NCBI GenBank assembly: GCA_001449105.1
Contig: LNIY01000091.1
Location: 1-45,970, forward strand
DNA: 45,970 nt
Direction: 5' to 3'
Source of the DNA: Caulobacter vibrioides
GTDB lineage: Bacteria > Pseudomonadota > Alphaproteobacteria > Caulobacterales > Caulobacteraceae
In this document: piece by piece, positions 34,526-43,366 of the stretch
Layout of the letters: each line of letters opens with the position of its first letter
Position numbering within the stretch: position 1 is the first letter of the stretch
The notes under the pieces: generated by a model
The model's database searches: none
What the model saw: only the letters and a program-made list of their open reading frames with translations
Told to the model about the DNA's origin: nothing
Made by a program: the position numbers and the translations under genes

Positions 34526-36025
34526 TTAAGGCTTCGACTTCGCCGGTTCGCCCTCTTCGGGCGCCGGCGCCGGTTCGGGCGCGCCCGCCAGGGTCAGGTC
34601 GAACACCGAGCCGCCGGGACCCGTCTCCACCAGCGCCAGATCCCCGCCGTGGCCCTGGGCCAGTTCGCGGGCGATGGCCAGGCCAAGGCCTGTGCCGCCG
34701 CGGCGCACCGATCCCACGAACGGCTGGAACAGGTTGGCCCGCGCCCGGGCCGGCACGCCGGGGCCGTCGTCCGACAGCCGCAAGTGGCTCATGCCGTCGG
34801 CCCGGCGCAGCTCGACGAACACCCGCCCCTTGCCGCTGCGGTCGGGCGCGCCCTCGATGGCCTCGCGGGCGTTGCGCAGCAGGTTGGTGAGGATGCGATG
34901 CAACTGGTCGGGGTCGGCCTGGATCTGCTCGCGGGCGTCGATCACCGTCTCCAGGGCCACGCCCTGAGGGGTGAGGCCGGAATCCTCGGCGGCCATGTCC
35001 AGCGCCGCGCGCAGGGCCACGGTGCGGATCACCGGGGCCGGCTCCTTGGACTTGCCGTAGGCCATGACGTCGCTGGCCAGGGTGATGGCGCGGTCCAGGG
35101 CCCGTTCGAGGCGCGGCAGGGCCTGGGCCACCTTGGGATCGCCCAGGGCGGCCAGGCGGTCGGACGCCATCTGGGCGCTGGTCAGCATGTTGCGCAGGTC
35201 GTGATTGATCTTGGCCACGGCCTCGCCCAGGGCCGCCAGGCGGGCCTTGGCCTGCAGGGCGGTGCGCAGGTCGGTCTGCATGGCGTCGAGCTCGGCCTCG
35301 GCGCGGCCGATCTCGTCGCGGCGGCGCGAGACCACGACGCGGGCCTCGGGCGCCTCGGGGTCGGCGCGGAAGCGCTCCATGGCCTTGGTGATGCGCTGCA
35401 TCGGCCGCACCAGCAGGAAGTTCAGCGACAGGTAGATCAGGCCCCCGGCCAGGCCCGCGGCGAACAGGGTCACGCCCGCCAGGCGCCAGAAGTTGGCGAT
35501 CAGGTGGGCCTTCAGCGGGGCGTCGGGCAGCACGATCTCGACGAACTCGGCCTCCTGGCGGAAGCGCGGCTCGGCCATCACCCGCACCAGGCTGCCGGGC
35601 TTGCTCTTGAGGGTGAAGAACGGGGCGGCGAGCCACGAGCCGGGGTTCTGGCCGCGCAGGTCGACCAGGTAGGGCTGCTCGATGGCGCGCGGTTCGGTGG
35701 GCAAGACGAGGCGACGGGCGCCGTCGACCTGCAGGGCCACGATGACCACGCCGGCCTGGTCGAGCAGGCGTTGCGAGACCTGGTCGGTGACGCGGCGCTC
35801 GGGATCGGCGTCGGCGATGGTCGAGGCCAGTTCGGCGGCCCGCACCCGGTCGAGCAGCCACTGCTTCTCAAGGTCGGCCAGGGCCGGCGGCAGGATGAAG
35901 GCGCCCGCCAGGAATACGAACAGGGCGGTCAGCAGCAGCAGGCGCGCCGACAGGCCGCCGGGCCACGGAAGGCGTCTTCCGGGCGGCTTGTCGGGAGCGG
36001 CGGGCGGCGTGACCGGTTCGGCCAT
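34526..36025 (-). CDS. Orphan membrane sensor histidine kinase
   Basis: A 499-residue kinase with helix 1 (about 26-48), a periplasmic sensor region (about 49-180), helix 2 (about 181-205), HAMP (about 206-258) and a kinase core. The phospho-accepting His275 lies in AKINHDLRNML. The ATP domain has NLLRNAREA (N box, about 381-389), DDGPGVP (419-425) and GGTGLGLA (443-450). The tail is Pro/Glu-rich. No response regulator is adjacent. It is the last gene of an operon and starts 9 bp after the TVP38 gene, in a unit that also encodes a SixA-type phosphohistidine phosphatase. Its signal and partner are unknown. Confidence 0.93.
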   Translation of the reverse strand: MAEPVTPPAAPDKPPGRRLPWPGGLSARLLLLTALFVFLAGAFILPPALADLEKQWLLDRVRAAELASTIADADPERRVTDQVSQRLLDQAGVVIVALQVDGARRLVLPTEPRAIEQPYLVDLRGQNPGSWLAAPFFTLKSKPGSLVRVMAEPRFRQEAEFVEIVLPDAPLKAHLIANFWRLAGVTLFAAGLAGGLIYLSLNFLLVRPMQRITKAMERFRADPEAPEARVVVSRRRDEIGRAEAELDAMQTDLRTALQAKARLAALGEAVAKINHDLRNMLTSAQMASDRLAALGDPKVAQALPRLERALDRAITLASDVMAYGKSKEPAPVIRTVALRAALDMAAEDSGLTPQGVALETVIDAREQIQADPDQLHRILTNLLRNAREAIEGAPDRSGKGRVFVELRRADGMSHLRLSDDGPGVPARARANLFQPFVGSVRRGGTGLGLAIARELAQGHGGDLALVETGPGGSVFDLTLAGAPEPAPAPEEGEPAKSKP

Positions 36026-36034
36026 TCGTCTGGG

Positions 36035-36769
36035 TTACTTCACGTCGGCGGCGGGGGCAACGCGGCGCCTGCGCGCGGCCTTCCAAAGCGGCGGCAGCAG
36101 GGCCAGCACGCCCAGGCCGATGATCGGCATGTAGATGCGCGGCGAGGCCAGGGTGGCGAGGGTCACCGGGTCGCCCTCGGCGAACAGATGGCCCAGGCCC
36201 GAGCCGATGCCGGCATAGACGAACGAGCTGGGCGCCATGCCCAGCACCGAGGCCAGCAGGTAGGTGCGCAGCGGGATCTTCATCAGGCCCGAGGCGACAT
36301 TGACCAGCAGCAGCGGAAAGGCCGGGATCAGCCGCAGGGTCAGCAGGTAGGAGAAGGCGTCGGCCTTGAAGCCGTCCTCGATGCGGGTCAGCAGGGCGCC
36401 GGGCTTGCGGCGCAGGAAGTCGCCGAAGGCCGTGCGGCAGGCGGCGTAGACGACGGTCGAGCCGCCGGTCACGCCCATCAGGGCCAGGAACCCGCCCAGC
36501 GGCCCGAACAGGAAGCCGGCGCTGAGCGACAGGATCAGGGCGCCGGGCAGCGAGACCGACACCGTGGCGATGTAGATCACCACATAGATCAGCGCGCACT
36601 GAAGCGGGTGGTGATGGGCGAAGGCCTGCAACGCTTCGCCCTCGGCCTGCAGGGTCTCGAGCGACAGCTTGCCGGCCACGCCCGACGCCAGAGCCGCCAC
36701 GAGCAGCAGCGCCAGGACCGCGAGCGGTCCGAAGCGACGCAGCCAGGCGAGGCTCTGGTCAGGGGTCAT
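36035..36769 (-). CDS. TVP38/TMEM64 (DedA-like) membrane protein
   Basis: A 244-residue membrane protein of the TVP38/TMEM64 group, with the SNARE-associated/DedA-like core. Key segments are VSVSLPGALILSLSAGFLFGPLGGFLALMG and the F-x-x-x-LRLIPAFPLLLVN stretch, with the conserved Arg and Pro, then TYLLASVLGMAPSSFVYAGIGSG. DedA relatives help move undecaprenyl-phosphate or phospholipids across the membrane; the exact substrate here is unknown. Its ATG overlaps the pyrD stop as ATGA, which fixes the start at 36769. The long open frame through pyrD is only a shadow. Confidence 0.92.
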   Translation of the reverse strand: MTPDQSLAWLRRFGPLAVLALLLVAALASGVAGKLSLETLQAEGEALQAFAHHHPLQCALIYVVIYIATVSVSLPGALILSLSAGFLFGPLGGFLALMGVTGGSTVVYAACRTAFGDFLRRKPGALLTRIEDGFKADAFSYLLTLRLIPAFPLLLVNVASGLMKIPLRTYLLASVLGMAPSSFVYAGIGSGLGHLFAEGDPVTLATLASPRIYMPIIGLGVLALLPPLWKAARRRRVAPAADVK

Positions 36770-37833
36770 GCGGTCCCGATCGCGTCCGAAACGCTGGTGA
36801 ACCCTTCGGCCCGCAGGCGGGCGGCCAGGTCCTTCTTGATGCGCACCACCAGGCCCGGGCCGCCATAGACCAGGGCCGAATAGAGCTGCACCGCGCAGGC
36901 GCCGGCCTTGATCTTGGCCAGGGCGTCGGCGCCGCTGGCGATGCCGCCGGCCCCGATCAGGGCCACGCGTCCCTTGGCGGCGGCGTGGAACTGGCCAAGC
37001 ACGGCCGTCGAGGCGACCAGCAGCGGCGCGCCGGAAAGCCCGCCCCCCTCGGCCTTCTGCGCCGACTTCAGCGTGTCGGGCCGGGCGATGGTGGTGTTGG
37101 AGACGATGATCCCGTTCAGGCCCGCGGCCAGCACGGTCTCGACGATGGCCTCGACCTCGCCGTCCTCCAGGTCGGGTGCGACCTTGAGGAAGATCGGATA
37201 GTCGGCGCCGTCCTTCTTCAGGCCGGCGCGGGCCTGCGCGATCCGGCCAAGCAGTTCCTCCAGCGCGGCCTTGGTCTGCAAGGCGCGCAGGCCCGGGGTG
37301 TTGGGCGAGGAGATGTTGACCGTGAAGTAGTCCGACAGGCCCCACAGGCGGGTCAGGCCGGTGACGTAGTCGCCGATGCGGTCGTTGGCGTCCTTGTTGG
37401 CCCCGATATTGGCGCCGAACACGCCCAGGCGGTCGCCGTGGGCGTGCTTGCGGGCGGCCAGGCGCGCGGCGAAGGGCTCCAGCCCCTCGTTGTTGAAGCC
37501 CATGCGGTTGATCACGGCCTGGTCTTCGGTCAGGCGAAACAGCCGCGGGCGCGGATTGCCGGCCTGGGCCAGGGGCGTGACCGTGCCGGCCTCCACGAAG
37601 CCGAAGCCGGCCGCCAGCATGGCGTCGGGAGCCTCGGCGTTCTTGTCGAAGCCGGCGGCCAGGCCCACGCAGTTGGAAAGCTGCAGGCCCGCGACGCTGG
37701 TGGCCAGGATCGGATCGTCGACGCCGCCGTCGCGCGGGCCAAGGCCCCACTTCAGGCCGCGGATCGCCCAGCCGTGGGCGTCTTCGGGATCCAGCGCATG
37801 CAGGGCGCGGGCGGCGATGTCGTGCAGGGCCAT
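36766..37833 (-). CDS. pyrD: Dihydroorotate dehydrogenase (quinone), class 2
   Basis: A 355-residue FMN enzyme of pyrimidine synthesis that oxidises dihydroorotate and passes electrons to quinone. The N-terminal helical extension (LHDIAARALHALDPEDAHGWAIRGL), typical of membrane-associated class 2, is present. FMN and substrate residues appear in GLAAGFDKNAEAPDAM, NRMGFNNEG, NISSPNTPGLR (the catalytic Ser region of class 2), IVSNTTIARP and ALIGAGGIASGADALAKI. The ATG at 37833 overlaps the DUF952 stop (ATGA). The genes either side, also ATGA-linked, have no link to pyrimidine synthesis, so coupling may be for expression only. Confidence 0.97.
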   Translation of the reverse strand: MALHDIAARALHALDPEDAHGWAIRGLKWGLGPRDGGVDDPILATSVAGLQLSNCVGLAAGFDKNAEAPDAMLAAGFGFVEAGTVTPLAQAGNPRPRLFRLTEDQAVINRMGFNNEGLEPFAARLAARKHAHGDRLGVFGANIGANKDANDRIGDYVTGLTRLWGLSDYFTVNISSPNTPGLRALQTKAALEELLGRIAQARAGLKKDGADYPIFLKVAPDLEDGEVEAIVETVLAAGLNGIIVSNTTIARPDTLKSAQKAEGGGLSGAPLLVASTAVLGQFHAAAKGRVALIGAGGIASGADALAKIKAGACAVQLYSALVYGGPGLVVRIKKDLAARLRAEGFTSVSDAIGTA

Positions 37834-38171
37834 CAGGAAAGACCCAGCTGCGGCACGCCGTCGGCGTCGAGCGCCAGCGGCTTTTCCGACACCGCCTCGG
37901 ACGGATCGAGGCTGCGGAAGAGGTGCGGGAACAGGGCGCCGCCGCGCGAGGCCTCCCACTTCAGGTCAGCACCCAGGGCGTCGGCGTCGAAGCCGACCAG
38001 CAGCAGGTCTTCCTGGCCCTTGAAGTAGAGGGCGGCGGTCTCCTGGGCCTGGTCCACGGCCGACAGGTGGATGTAGCCGTCGGCGTGGTCGATGGGCGCG
38101 CCGTCGAAACGGCCGCCGGCCTTGGCCGTGTCCCAGAGGGCCTTGGGAAGGATCTTGTAGACCAGGGTCAT
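37833..38171 (-). CDS. DUF952 protein
   Basis: A 112-residue protein of the DUF952 family. Signature segments are YKILPKALWDTAKAGGRF, DHADGYIHLSAVDQAQETAALYF and GGALFPHLFRSL. The fold resembles ADP-ribosyl-transferase/RES-like small domains according to family knowledge, but its role is unknown. Both ends overlap neighbours as ATGA (after sixA, before pyrD), so it is translated as part of the operon. Confidence 0.9.
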   Translation of the reverse strand: MTLVYKILPKALWDTAKAGGRFDGAPIDHADGYIHLSAVDQAQETAALYFKGQEDLLLVGFDADALGADLKWEASRGGALFPHLFRSLDPSEAVSEKPLALDADGVPQLGLS

Positions 38172-38695
38172 TCGCCGCCGTGCCCGCCGTGTTCGGATGC
38201 GTAGAAGACGCGCGCCAGCCGCGGGGCGCCGGACGCGTCGATGTCGAAGACCGCCGCCGTGGCGGTGGGGAAACGGCCGCGCAGCTTGGAAAGCTCCGCC
38301 GCATCGGCCGGGCCGCCCTTGGCCTGAGCGCCTTGGGCCAAGCGCAGCGACAGGTCGTGCAGGCCCGGATTGTGGCCCACGACCATCACCGTGCCGGCGG
38401 GCGCGTCGGCCTCGCGCACGGCGGCCAGAACCTCCTGGGCCTCGGCGTGGTAGAGATTGCGCAGCACCTCGGCGGTCGCGCCCGGGAAGGCGCCGGCGGC
38501 GGCCTCCCAGGTCTCGCGGGTGCGGCGGGCGGCCGAGACCAGCGCCAGGTCGGGCGAAAGGCCCTCCGACGCCAGGGCCGAGGCGATCAGCGCCACGTCC
38601 TGGCGGCCGCGCTCGGCGAGCGCGCGCTCGAAGTCTCCGCCCTGGGCGGCGTGCCGCTCGGCCTTGCCGTGGCGCATCAGGATCAGACGGTCCAT
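38168..38695 (-). CDS. sixA: SixA-type phosphohistidine phosphatase
   Basis: A 175-residue histidine phosphatase. The catalytic RHG motif is in LILMRHGKAERH, the second His in MVVGHNPGLHDLSLRL, and SAARRTRETWEAA supplies the phosphate-binding Arg. SixA enzymes strip phosphate from the His of phosphotransfer domains or NPr. The start at 38695 has ggaagg close upstream; an ATG at 38707 is possible. It is the first gene of the five-gene operon and is divergent from metX. The symbol is by family resemblance. Confidence 0.88.
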   Translation of the reverse strand: MDRLILMRHGKAERHAAQGGDFERALAERGRQDVALIASALASEGLSPDLALVSAARRTRETWEAAAGAFPGATAEVLRNLYHAEAQEVLAAVREADAPAGTVMVVGHNPGLHDLSLRLAQGAQAKGGPADAAELSKLRGRFPTATAAVFDIDASGAPRLARVFYASEHGGHGGE

Positions 38696-38830
38696 GCGGC
38701 CTTCCATAGAGCGGTTTCGAAGCTGGGCAAATGGCGAGAAACGCCGTCTCGACGATCTCCTCTTAAGGGGCGCGGGGCCGGGCGCAAAGCGTATGGTTGA
38801 CACCTTCGTCGACAGGCGGTCCAAGGCGAC

Positions 38831-39988
38831 ATGGCCGACCTCGATCTGGACGTTTCCGCGCCGCTCGGCGGCGGTGTCTGGCGCTTCCCCGCCGACCGGC
38901 CGCTGGTGCTGGATTCCGGCTCCAGGATCAACGGGCTCGAAGTGGCCTACCAGACCTATGGCTCGCTGAACGAGGACGGGACCAACGCCGTCCTGATCTG
39001 TCACGCCCTGACCGGCGACCAGTACGTGGCCTCCACCCATCCGGCCACCGGCAAGCCCGGCTGGTGGACGCGCCTGGTCGGTCCCGGCAAGCCGATCGAT
39101 CCGGCCCGCCACTTCGTCATCTGCTCCAACGTCATCGGCGGCTGCATGGGCTCGACGGGCCCGGCCTCGATCAACCCGGCCACCGGCGAGGCCTGGGGCT
39201 TGTCGTTCCCGATCATCACCATCGCCGACATGGTGCGGGCCCAGGCCATGCTGATCGACGCCCTGGGGGTGGACAGCCTGCTGGCGGTGGTCGGCGGCTC
39301 GATGGGCGGCATGCAGGTGCAGCAGTGGGCGGCGGACTATCCGCAGCGGGTGTTCAGCGCGATCGTCGTGGCCTCGACCTCGCGCCATTCGGCCCAGAAC
39401 ATCGCGTTCCACGAGGTGGGCCGCCAGGCGATCATGGCCGATCCGGAATGGCGCGGCGGGGCCTACGCCGCGCAAGGCTCGCGCCCGGAAAAGGGCCTGG
39501 CGGTGGCGCGCATGGCCGCCCACATCACCTACCTTTCCGAGCCGGCCCTGCAACGCAAGTTCGGCCGTGAACTTCAGCGCGACGGCCTGTCCTGGGGTTT
39601 CGACGCCGACTTCCAGGTCGAGAGCTACCTGCGCCACCAGGGGGCGTCGTTCGTCGACCGCTTCGACGCCAACTCCTATCTCTACATCACCCGGGCCATG
39701 GACTATTTCGACCTGGCCGCGCCGCACGGCGGGGTGCTGGCCAACGCCTTCAAGGCGGCGCGGAACGTGCGGTTCTGCGTGCTCAGCTTCACTAGCGACT
39801 GGCTCTATCCGACCTCGGAGAGCCGCCACATAGTCCGCGCCCTGACCGCCGCCGGCTGCCGCGCGGCCTTCGCCGAGATCGACAGCGACAAGGGCCACGA
39901 CGCCTTCCTGCTGGACGAGCCGGTGATGGACGCGGCCCTCACGGGGTTCATGGCGTCGGTGGAACGCGAGCGGGGGATCGGGCGATGA
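38831..39988 (+). CDS. metX: Homoserine O-acyltransferase (MetX)
   Basis: A 385-residue alpha/beta-hydrolase enzyme that acylates homoserine at the start of methionine synthesis. The nucleophile Ser157 is in [14 protein letters not shown]. The Asp and His of the triad are in [13 protein letters not shown] and [12 protein letters not shown]. The entry motif [10 protein letters not shown] is typical. The acetyl versus succinyl donor cannot be decided from sequence alone. A ccaagg Shine-Dalgarno precedes the ATG. It is followed by metW after an intergenic repeat, the usual metXW pair of alphaproteobacteria. I looked for a SAM-II riboswitch upstream and did not find one. Confidence 0.96.
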   Translation: MADLDLDVSAPLGGGVWRFPADRPLVLDSGSRINGLEVAYQTYGSLNEDGTNAVLICHALTGDQYVASTHPATGKPGWWTRLVGPGKPIDPARHFVICSNVIGGCMGSTGPASINPATGEAWGLSFPIITIADMVRAQAMLIDALGVDSLLAVVGGSMGGMQVQQWAADYPQRVFSAIVVASTSRHSAQNIAFHEVGRQAIMADPEWRGGAYAAQGSRPEKGLAVARMAAHITYLSEPALQRKFGRELQRDGLSWGFDADFQVESYLRHQGASFVDRFDANSYLYITRAMDYFDLAAPHGGVLANAFKAARNVRFCVLSFTSDWLYPTSESRHIVRALTAAGCRAAFAEIDSDKGHDAFLLDEPVMDAALTGFMASVERERGIGR

Positions 39989-40001
39989 GGGCGGCGTGCA
40001 A

Positions 40002-40137
40002 GATGCTCCCCCTGAAGGGGGAGCTGTCGGCAAAGCCGACTGAGGGGGGAGTCCTTGCTGGGCCGGCGGGCGCAGCGGCGGTTGAAAACGCCCCCCCTCC
40101 CGCCCTTCGGGCCACCTCCCCCAGAGGGGGAGGATCT
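40002..40137 (+). repeat. Paired intergenic repeat inside the metX-metW operon
   Basis: Unit B forward (40002-40053, a variant with ctgaaggggg and gtcggcaaagccgac) and unit A reverse (40090-40137) lie between metX and metW. The interior string ggcggttgaaaacgcccccc matches the one in the 5.9-6.1 kb locus. Unlike the other loci, which separate convergent genes or sit at contig ends, this one is between two genes that should be read together. Confidence 0.85.
40126..40133 (+). promoter_or_regulatory. metW Shine-Dalgarno made of repeat sequence
   Basis: gggggagg, part of unit A's palindrome, ends six bases before the metW ATG at 40140. It is the only Shine-Dalgarno-like sequence there, so translation of metW seems to start from repeat-derived bases. 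The same strand could pair with the cctccccc arm of the palindrome and so be masked. Confidence 0.65.
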
Positions 40138-40139
40138 GA

Positions 40140-40799
40140 ATGATGATCCGCGAGGACTTCCGGGAAATTCTCCGTCTCGTGCGCCCGGGCGCGCGGGTGC
40201 TCGACGTCGGTTGCGGCGAGGGGGCGTTGCTGGAGCTGCTGACCCAGCAGAAGCAGGTCGACGGCCGGGGGCTGGAGATCAGCGCCCACGGCGTGGCCGC
40301 CTGCATGGCGCGGGGGCTGTCGGTGGTGCAGGGCGACGCCGACCAGGACCTCGACCACTTCCCCGACAAGACCTTCGACTACGCGGTGCTGTCCCAGACC
40401 CTGCAAGCCACGCGCAATCCGCGCCACGTGCTGGACGAACTGCTGCGCATCGCCGACCGGGCCATCGTCTCGTTCCCCAATTTCGGCCATTGGCGGGTGC
40501 GCTGGTCGCTGATCAGCCGGGGCCGCATGCCCGAGACCAAGGCCCTGCCGATGCCCTGGTGGTCGACGCCCAACATCCATCTCTGCACCCTGGCCGACTT
40601 CATGGCCCTGACCGAAGATCTGGGCGTGCGCGTCGACTCCAGCGCCGCCTTCGCCGGAACCGGCGCGGCGCGGGCCATCGACCCCGCCAAGGCGCTGGAG
40701 AACTGGCGCTCGGAGACCTGTCTTTTCCTGCTTAGTCGCGGGGCGCCCGCTGAGCGTGTGGAACCGAGCGCCGTTTCAGGCGATCTTCTGATCCCATGA
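40140..40799 (+). CDS. metW: Methionine biosynthesis methyltransferase-like protein MetW
   Basis: A 219-residue MetW with a SAM-type Rossmann core: VLDVGCGEGALLELL (motif I), then DLDHFPDKTFDYAVLSQTLQ and FPNFGHWRVRWSL, the family hallmark. It works with MetX in homoserine acylation; its methyltransferase activity is uncertain. Two ATGs in a row start it (40140 and 40143). Its stop overlaps the next gene's ATG (ATGA). The repeat between it and metX provides its Shine-Dalgarno. Confidence 0.95.
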   Translation: MMIREDFREILRLVRPGARVLDVGCGEGALLELLTQQKQVDGRGLEISAHGVAACMARGLSVVQGDADQDLDHFPDKTFDYAVLSQTLQATRNPRHVLDELLRIADRAIVSFPNFGHWRVRWSLISRGRMPETKALPMPWWSTPNIHLCTLADFMALTEDLGVRVDSSAAFAGTGAARAIDPAKALENWRSETCLFLLSRGAPAERVEPSAVSGDLLIP

Positions 40800-41539
40800 A
40801 GCTGCGGCTGATGACCTACAACGTCCACCGCTGCGTGGGCGGCGACCGCAGGCTCGACGTGGAACGCGTGGCCGAGGTGATCTCGGCACACGAGCCCGAC
40901 GTCGTGGCCTTGCAGGAACTCGACGTCGGCCGGATGCGCACCGGCAACGTCGATCAGGCCCACCGCTTGGCCGAGCTGCTGAAGATGGGCTTCCACTTCC
41001 ATCCGGCGATGGCGGTCGAGGAAGAGCTCTATGGCGACGCCATCCTCACCCATCTGCCCGAAAAGCTGATCAAGTCCGGCCCGCTGCCGTTCTATCGCGC
41101 CGTGCCGGGGCTGGAGCCGCGCGGGGCCTTGTGGATCGAGGTGATGGTCGGCGACACCCCGGTGCAGATCATCAACACCCACCTCGGCCTGGTGCCCCAG
41201 GAGCAGAAGCGCCAGGCCGCCGCCCTGGTCGGCGAGAGCTGGATGGCGTCCGACCGCTGGAAGGCGCCGGGCGTCTTGCTGGGCGACTTCAACGCCACGC
41301 CCTATTCGGCCACCTACCGACTGCTGAAAGCCGCCGCCCGCGACGCCCAGAGCGTCTCGGCCGGCTGGGCCAAGGCCCCGACCGCGACCTTCCCGTCGAC
41401 CTTCCCGTTCATGCGCATCGACCACGTCTTCCTGACCAAGGGCCTGAAGACGCTGAATGTGTTCTCGCCCTACGACGCCCTGGCGCGCGTGGCTTCGGAC
41501 CACCTGCCGCTGGTGGTGGATCTGGAGATCGAGGGGTAG
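40796..41539 (+). CDS. Endonuclease/exonuclease/phosphatase (EEP) family protein
   Basis: A 247-residue EEP-fold hydrolase. Active-site residues are visible in LMTYNVHRCVGGD (Asn), ALQELDVGRMR (metal-binding Glu), INTHLGLVPQEQKRQA (His), LGDFNATPYS (Asp-Phe-Asn) and IDHVFL with SDHLPLVVDL (the final His-Asp). Family members cleave nucleic acids or phospholipid and phosphoinositide esters; substrate unknown. It has no signal peptide. Coupling to metW by a 4-bp overlap is probably for expression. A repeat pair follows the stop. Confidence 0.9.
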   Translation: MKLRLMTYNVHRCVGGDRRLDVERVAEVISAHEPDVVALQELDVGRMRTGNVDQAHRLAELLKMGFHFHPAMAVEEELYGDAILTHLPEKLIKSGPLPFYRAVPGLEPRGALWIEVMVGDTPVQIINTHLGLVPQEQKRQAAALVGESWMASDRWKAPGVLLGDFNATPYSATYRLLKAAARDAQSVSAGWAKAPTATFPSTFPFMRIDHVFLTKGLKTLNVFSPYDALARVASDHLPLVVDLEIEG

Positions 41540-41540
41540 A

Positions 41541-41748
41541 GACCCTCTCTCTTAGAGAGAGGGAGGGGCCCGCCGCGGAGCGGTGGGAGGGTGAGAGGTT
41601 TCACCGCCTGCGGAGAAATCCCACAGGTTCCGCCCTGCTTTCCGGCGTCTACGCCATCCCGCCGCGATCAATTCTGCGAGGGCGTACCCTCTCACCGTCC
41701 CACGCCTTCGGCGTGGGCCCCTCCCTCTCTCCATGAGAGAGGGTTTTA
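41541..41748. repeat. Second inverted pair of the ccctctc family
   Basis: The left copy (41541-41598, gaccctctctcttagagagagg...gtgagagg) and right inverted copy (41687-41748, ccctctcaccgtcccacgcc...gagagggtttta) flank about 90 bases of unrelated sequence. It lies between the convergent EEP and PLD genes. The TAA stop of the PLD gene is inside the right tip, exactly as at the 15.2 kb locus. Confidence 0.85.
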
Positions 41749-43254
41749 GAGCTGCAAATGCTCGGGCGGCGCCGGCGGGGGCTCGGTCAGCCGGGCCAGG
41801 TCGTGCTTCAGGCGCTTGCGGCGGCCCCAGGGGCGCCAGGCGTCGTCGGGGGCGATGGCGTCGCCCAGGCTCCAGTCGGCGACGAACTTCTTCAGGCCCT
41901 TCAGCGGCATGACGCCCACCGGCTCCAGCCGGCGCGGGCCGGTCCTGCCGTCCAGCGCCTCGATGGCGGGGCCAAGGCCGCCGTGCTCGATGAAGGCTTC
42001 CAGCACGGCTTCAGTCTCGACGCCCAGGAAATGGCCGATCAGCCGGCCCAGGAAGGCGGCGATGGCCAGGCGCTCGTCCTCGTCGCGGGCCTCGAAGCCG
42101 ATGTCGCACTCGGTGTCGAGGCCGATCGAGCGGTTGTTGAGATTGGCCGAGCCCAGGCGCAGCACCCGGTCGTCGGCGACCGCCACCTTGGAGTGGACGA
42201 TGATCGGCGCGCCCTTGGGCGTGCGGGCGCTGAAGGCGAAGAAGCGGCCGTGGACGTCGACCTCGCGCAGGCGGTTGAGCGCCGCGGTGCGGGCGCTGTC
42301 CATGGTGATCTGGTCGAAATAGCTGGGGCTGCGGGCCGGGCCGACCGTCACCACCTCGGGGCCGTCGGGCTCGGCCAGGCGCTCGGCCAGGGCTTCGACC
42401 ACGATCGGCGAGGTCAGGTACTGGTTCTCGATATAGATCAGCCACTGGGCCGTGCGGATCATCTCCAGGTGCAGCAGAAGGCACTCGTTGATCTCGGCGT
42501 CGCGGCGCCAGTGCGGCTGGGTGCGGGCGATGGCGATCGGCAGGCGGCGCAGCAACGGCGCCAGGTGCTCGGGCCAGGGCGTGGACAAGGGGCGCTCGGG
42601 CGGATCCAGGGCCTCGCCGGTGGCCTTGCGCCAGCGTTCGGCGAACAGTTCGGCCAGGGCCATGGCGACGGGGCCGTCGACCATGGCGGCGACCTCGTGG
42701 CGGGCCGGATAGTGGTGGCCGGTGGGCAGGCGCCGGCGCGGGTCGTTGTCGAGATGCTCGGTGGTGTCCCAGCGGTCGACGCCGATGTCGCCGCCGCTGA
42801 CCAGGGCCACCGAGCCGTCGACCACCACCACCTTCTGGTGATGGCAGGCGCTGGCCGGCAGGGTGTTGTCCAGCCGGTACTTGACCTTGGAGCCGGCGAA
42901 GAAGGCCGCGCCGCGCTGCGGGCCGAACAGTTGCGAGGCCGCGATCGGGAACGGCATGTCCCAGGCCAGCACCCGCACGTCCAGCGCAGGGTTCAGCGCC
43001 GCCTGCCGGCGTAGCAACAGGCCGATGCGGTCGGCATGGACGGGATCGCGGCTCCTCTTGACCCGGTCGGGGTCGAGCCGGGTCAGCGGGTCGAACACCC
43101 AGGCCAGGATCCAGATCGAATGCCTGGCCGACAGCAGGATGGCCTTCAGGGCGTCGAAGGCCTCGTCGTTGTCGATGAACAGCGCCAGGCGTTCGGCGGC
43201 CTCGACCCGCCAACAGGTCGAGCCGGGACGGAAGACGGTTTCGATCTCGGCCAT
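41746..43254 (-). CDS. Phospholipase D family protein with two HKD motifs
   Basis: A 502-residue PLD-superfamily enzyme. Both HxKx4D motifs are intact: His139-Gln-Lys141...Asp146 in ACHHQKVVVVDGS, and His354-Ser-Lys356...Asp361 in IVHSKVAVADD followed by GSANLNNRS. The layout (WILAWVFDPLTRL, then IYIENQYLTS) is closer to eukaryotic-like bacterial PLDs than to cardiolipin synthases, and it lacks N-terminal membrane helices. It likely cleaves or transfers phosphatidyl groups. The ATG at 43254 has aggggcg upstream. Its stop codon is in the tip of an intergenic repeat. It follows the PII gene by about 110 bp. Confidence 0.93.
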   Translation of the reverse strand: MAEIETVFRPGSTCWRVEAAERLALFIDNDEAFDALKAILLSARHSIWILAWVFDPLTRLDPDRVKRSRDPVHADRIGLLLRRQAALNPALDVRVLAWDMPFPIAASQLFGPQRGAAFFAGSKVKYRLDNTLPASACHHQKVVVVDGSVALVSGGDIGVDRWDTTEHLDNDPRRRLPTGHHYPARHEVAAMVDGPVAMALAELFAERWRKATGEALDPPERPLSTPWPEHLAPLLRRLPIAIARTQPHWRRDAEINECLLLHLEMIRTAQWLIYIENQYLTSPIVVEALAERLAEPDGPEVVTVGPARSPSYFDQITMDSARTAALNRLREVDVHGRFFAFSARTPKGAPIIVHSKVAVADDRVLRLGSANLNNRSIGLDTECDIGFEARDEDERLAIAAFLGRLIGHFLGVETEAVLEAFIEHGGLGPAIEALDGRTGPRRLEPVGVMPLKGLKKFVADWSLGDAIAPDDAWRPWGRRKRLKHDLARLTEPPPAPPEHLQL

Positions 43255-43366
43255 GTCGCCCCTACGCCCGTACTGCCACTGCAACGCACGGGACAGATTA
43301 AGGCTCCGCTTGTGGCCGCGGCTTGTCCTGAATCATCCTCACGCGCGGCGGAGGCGCAGAGTTCGA

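Noticed and set aside
38708..38830. SAM-II riboswitch upstream of metX
   Set aside because: metX/metA of alphaproteobacteria often has one, but the conserved ggtgatttg and later core blocks are not present here.
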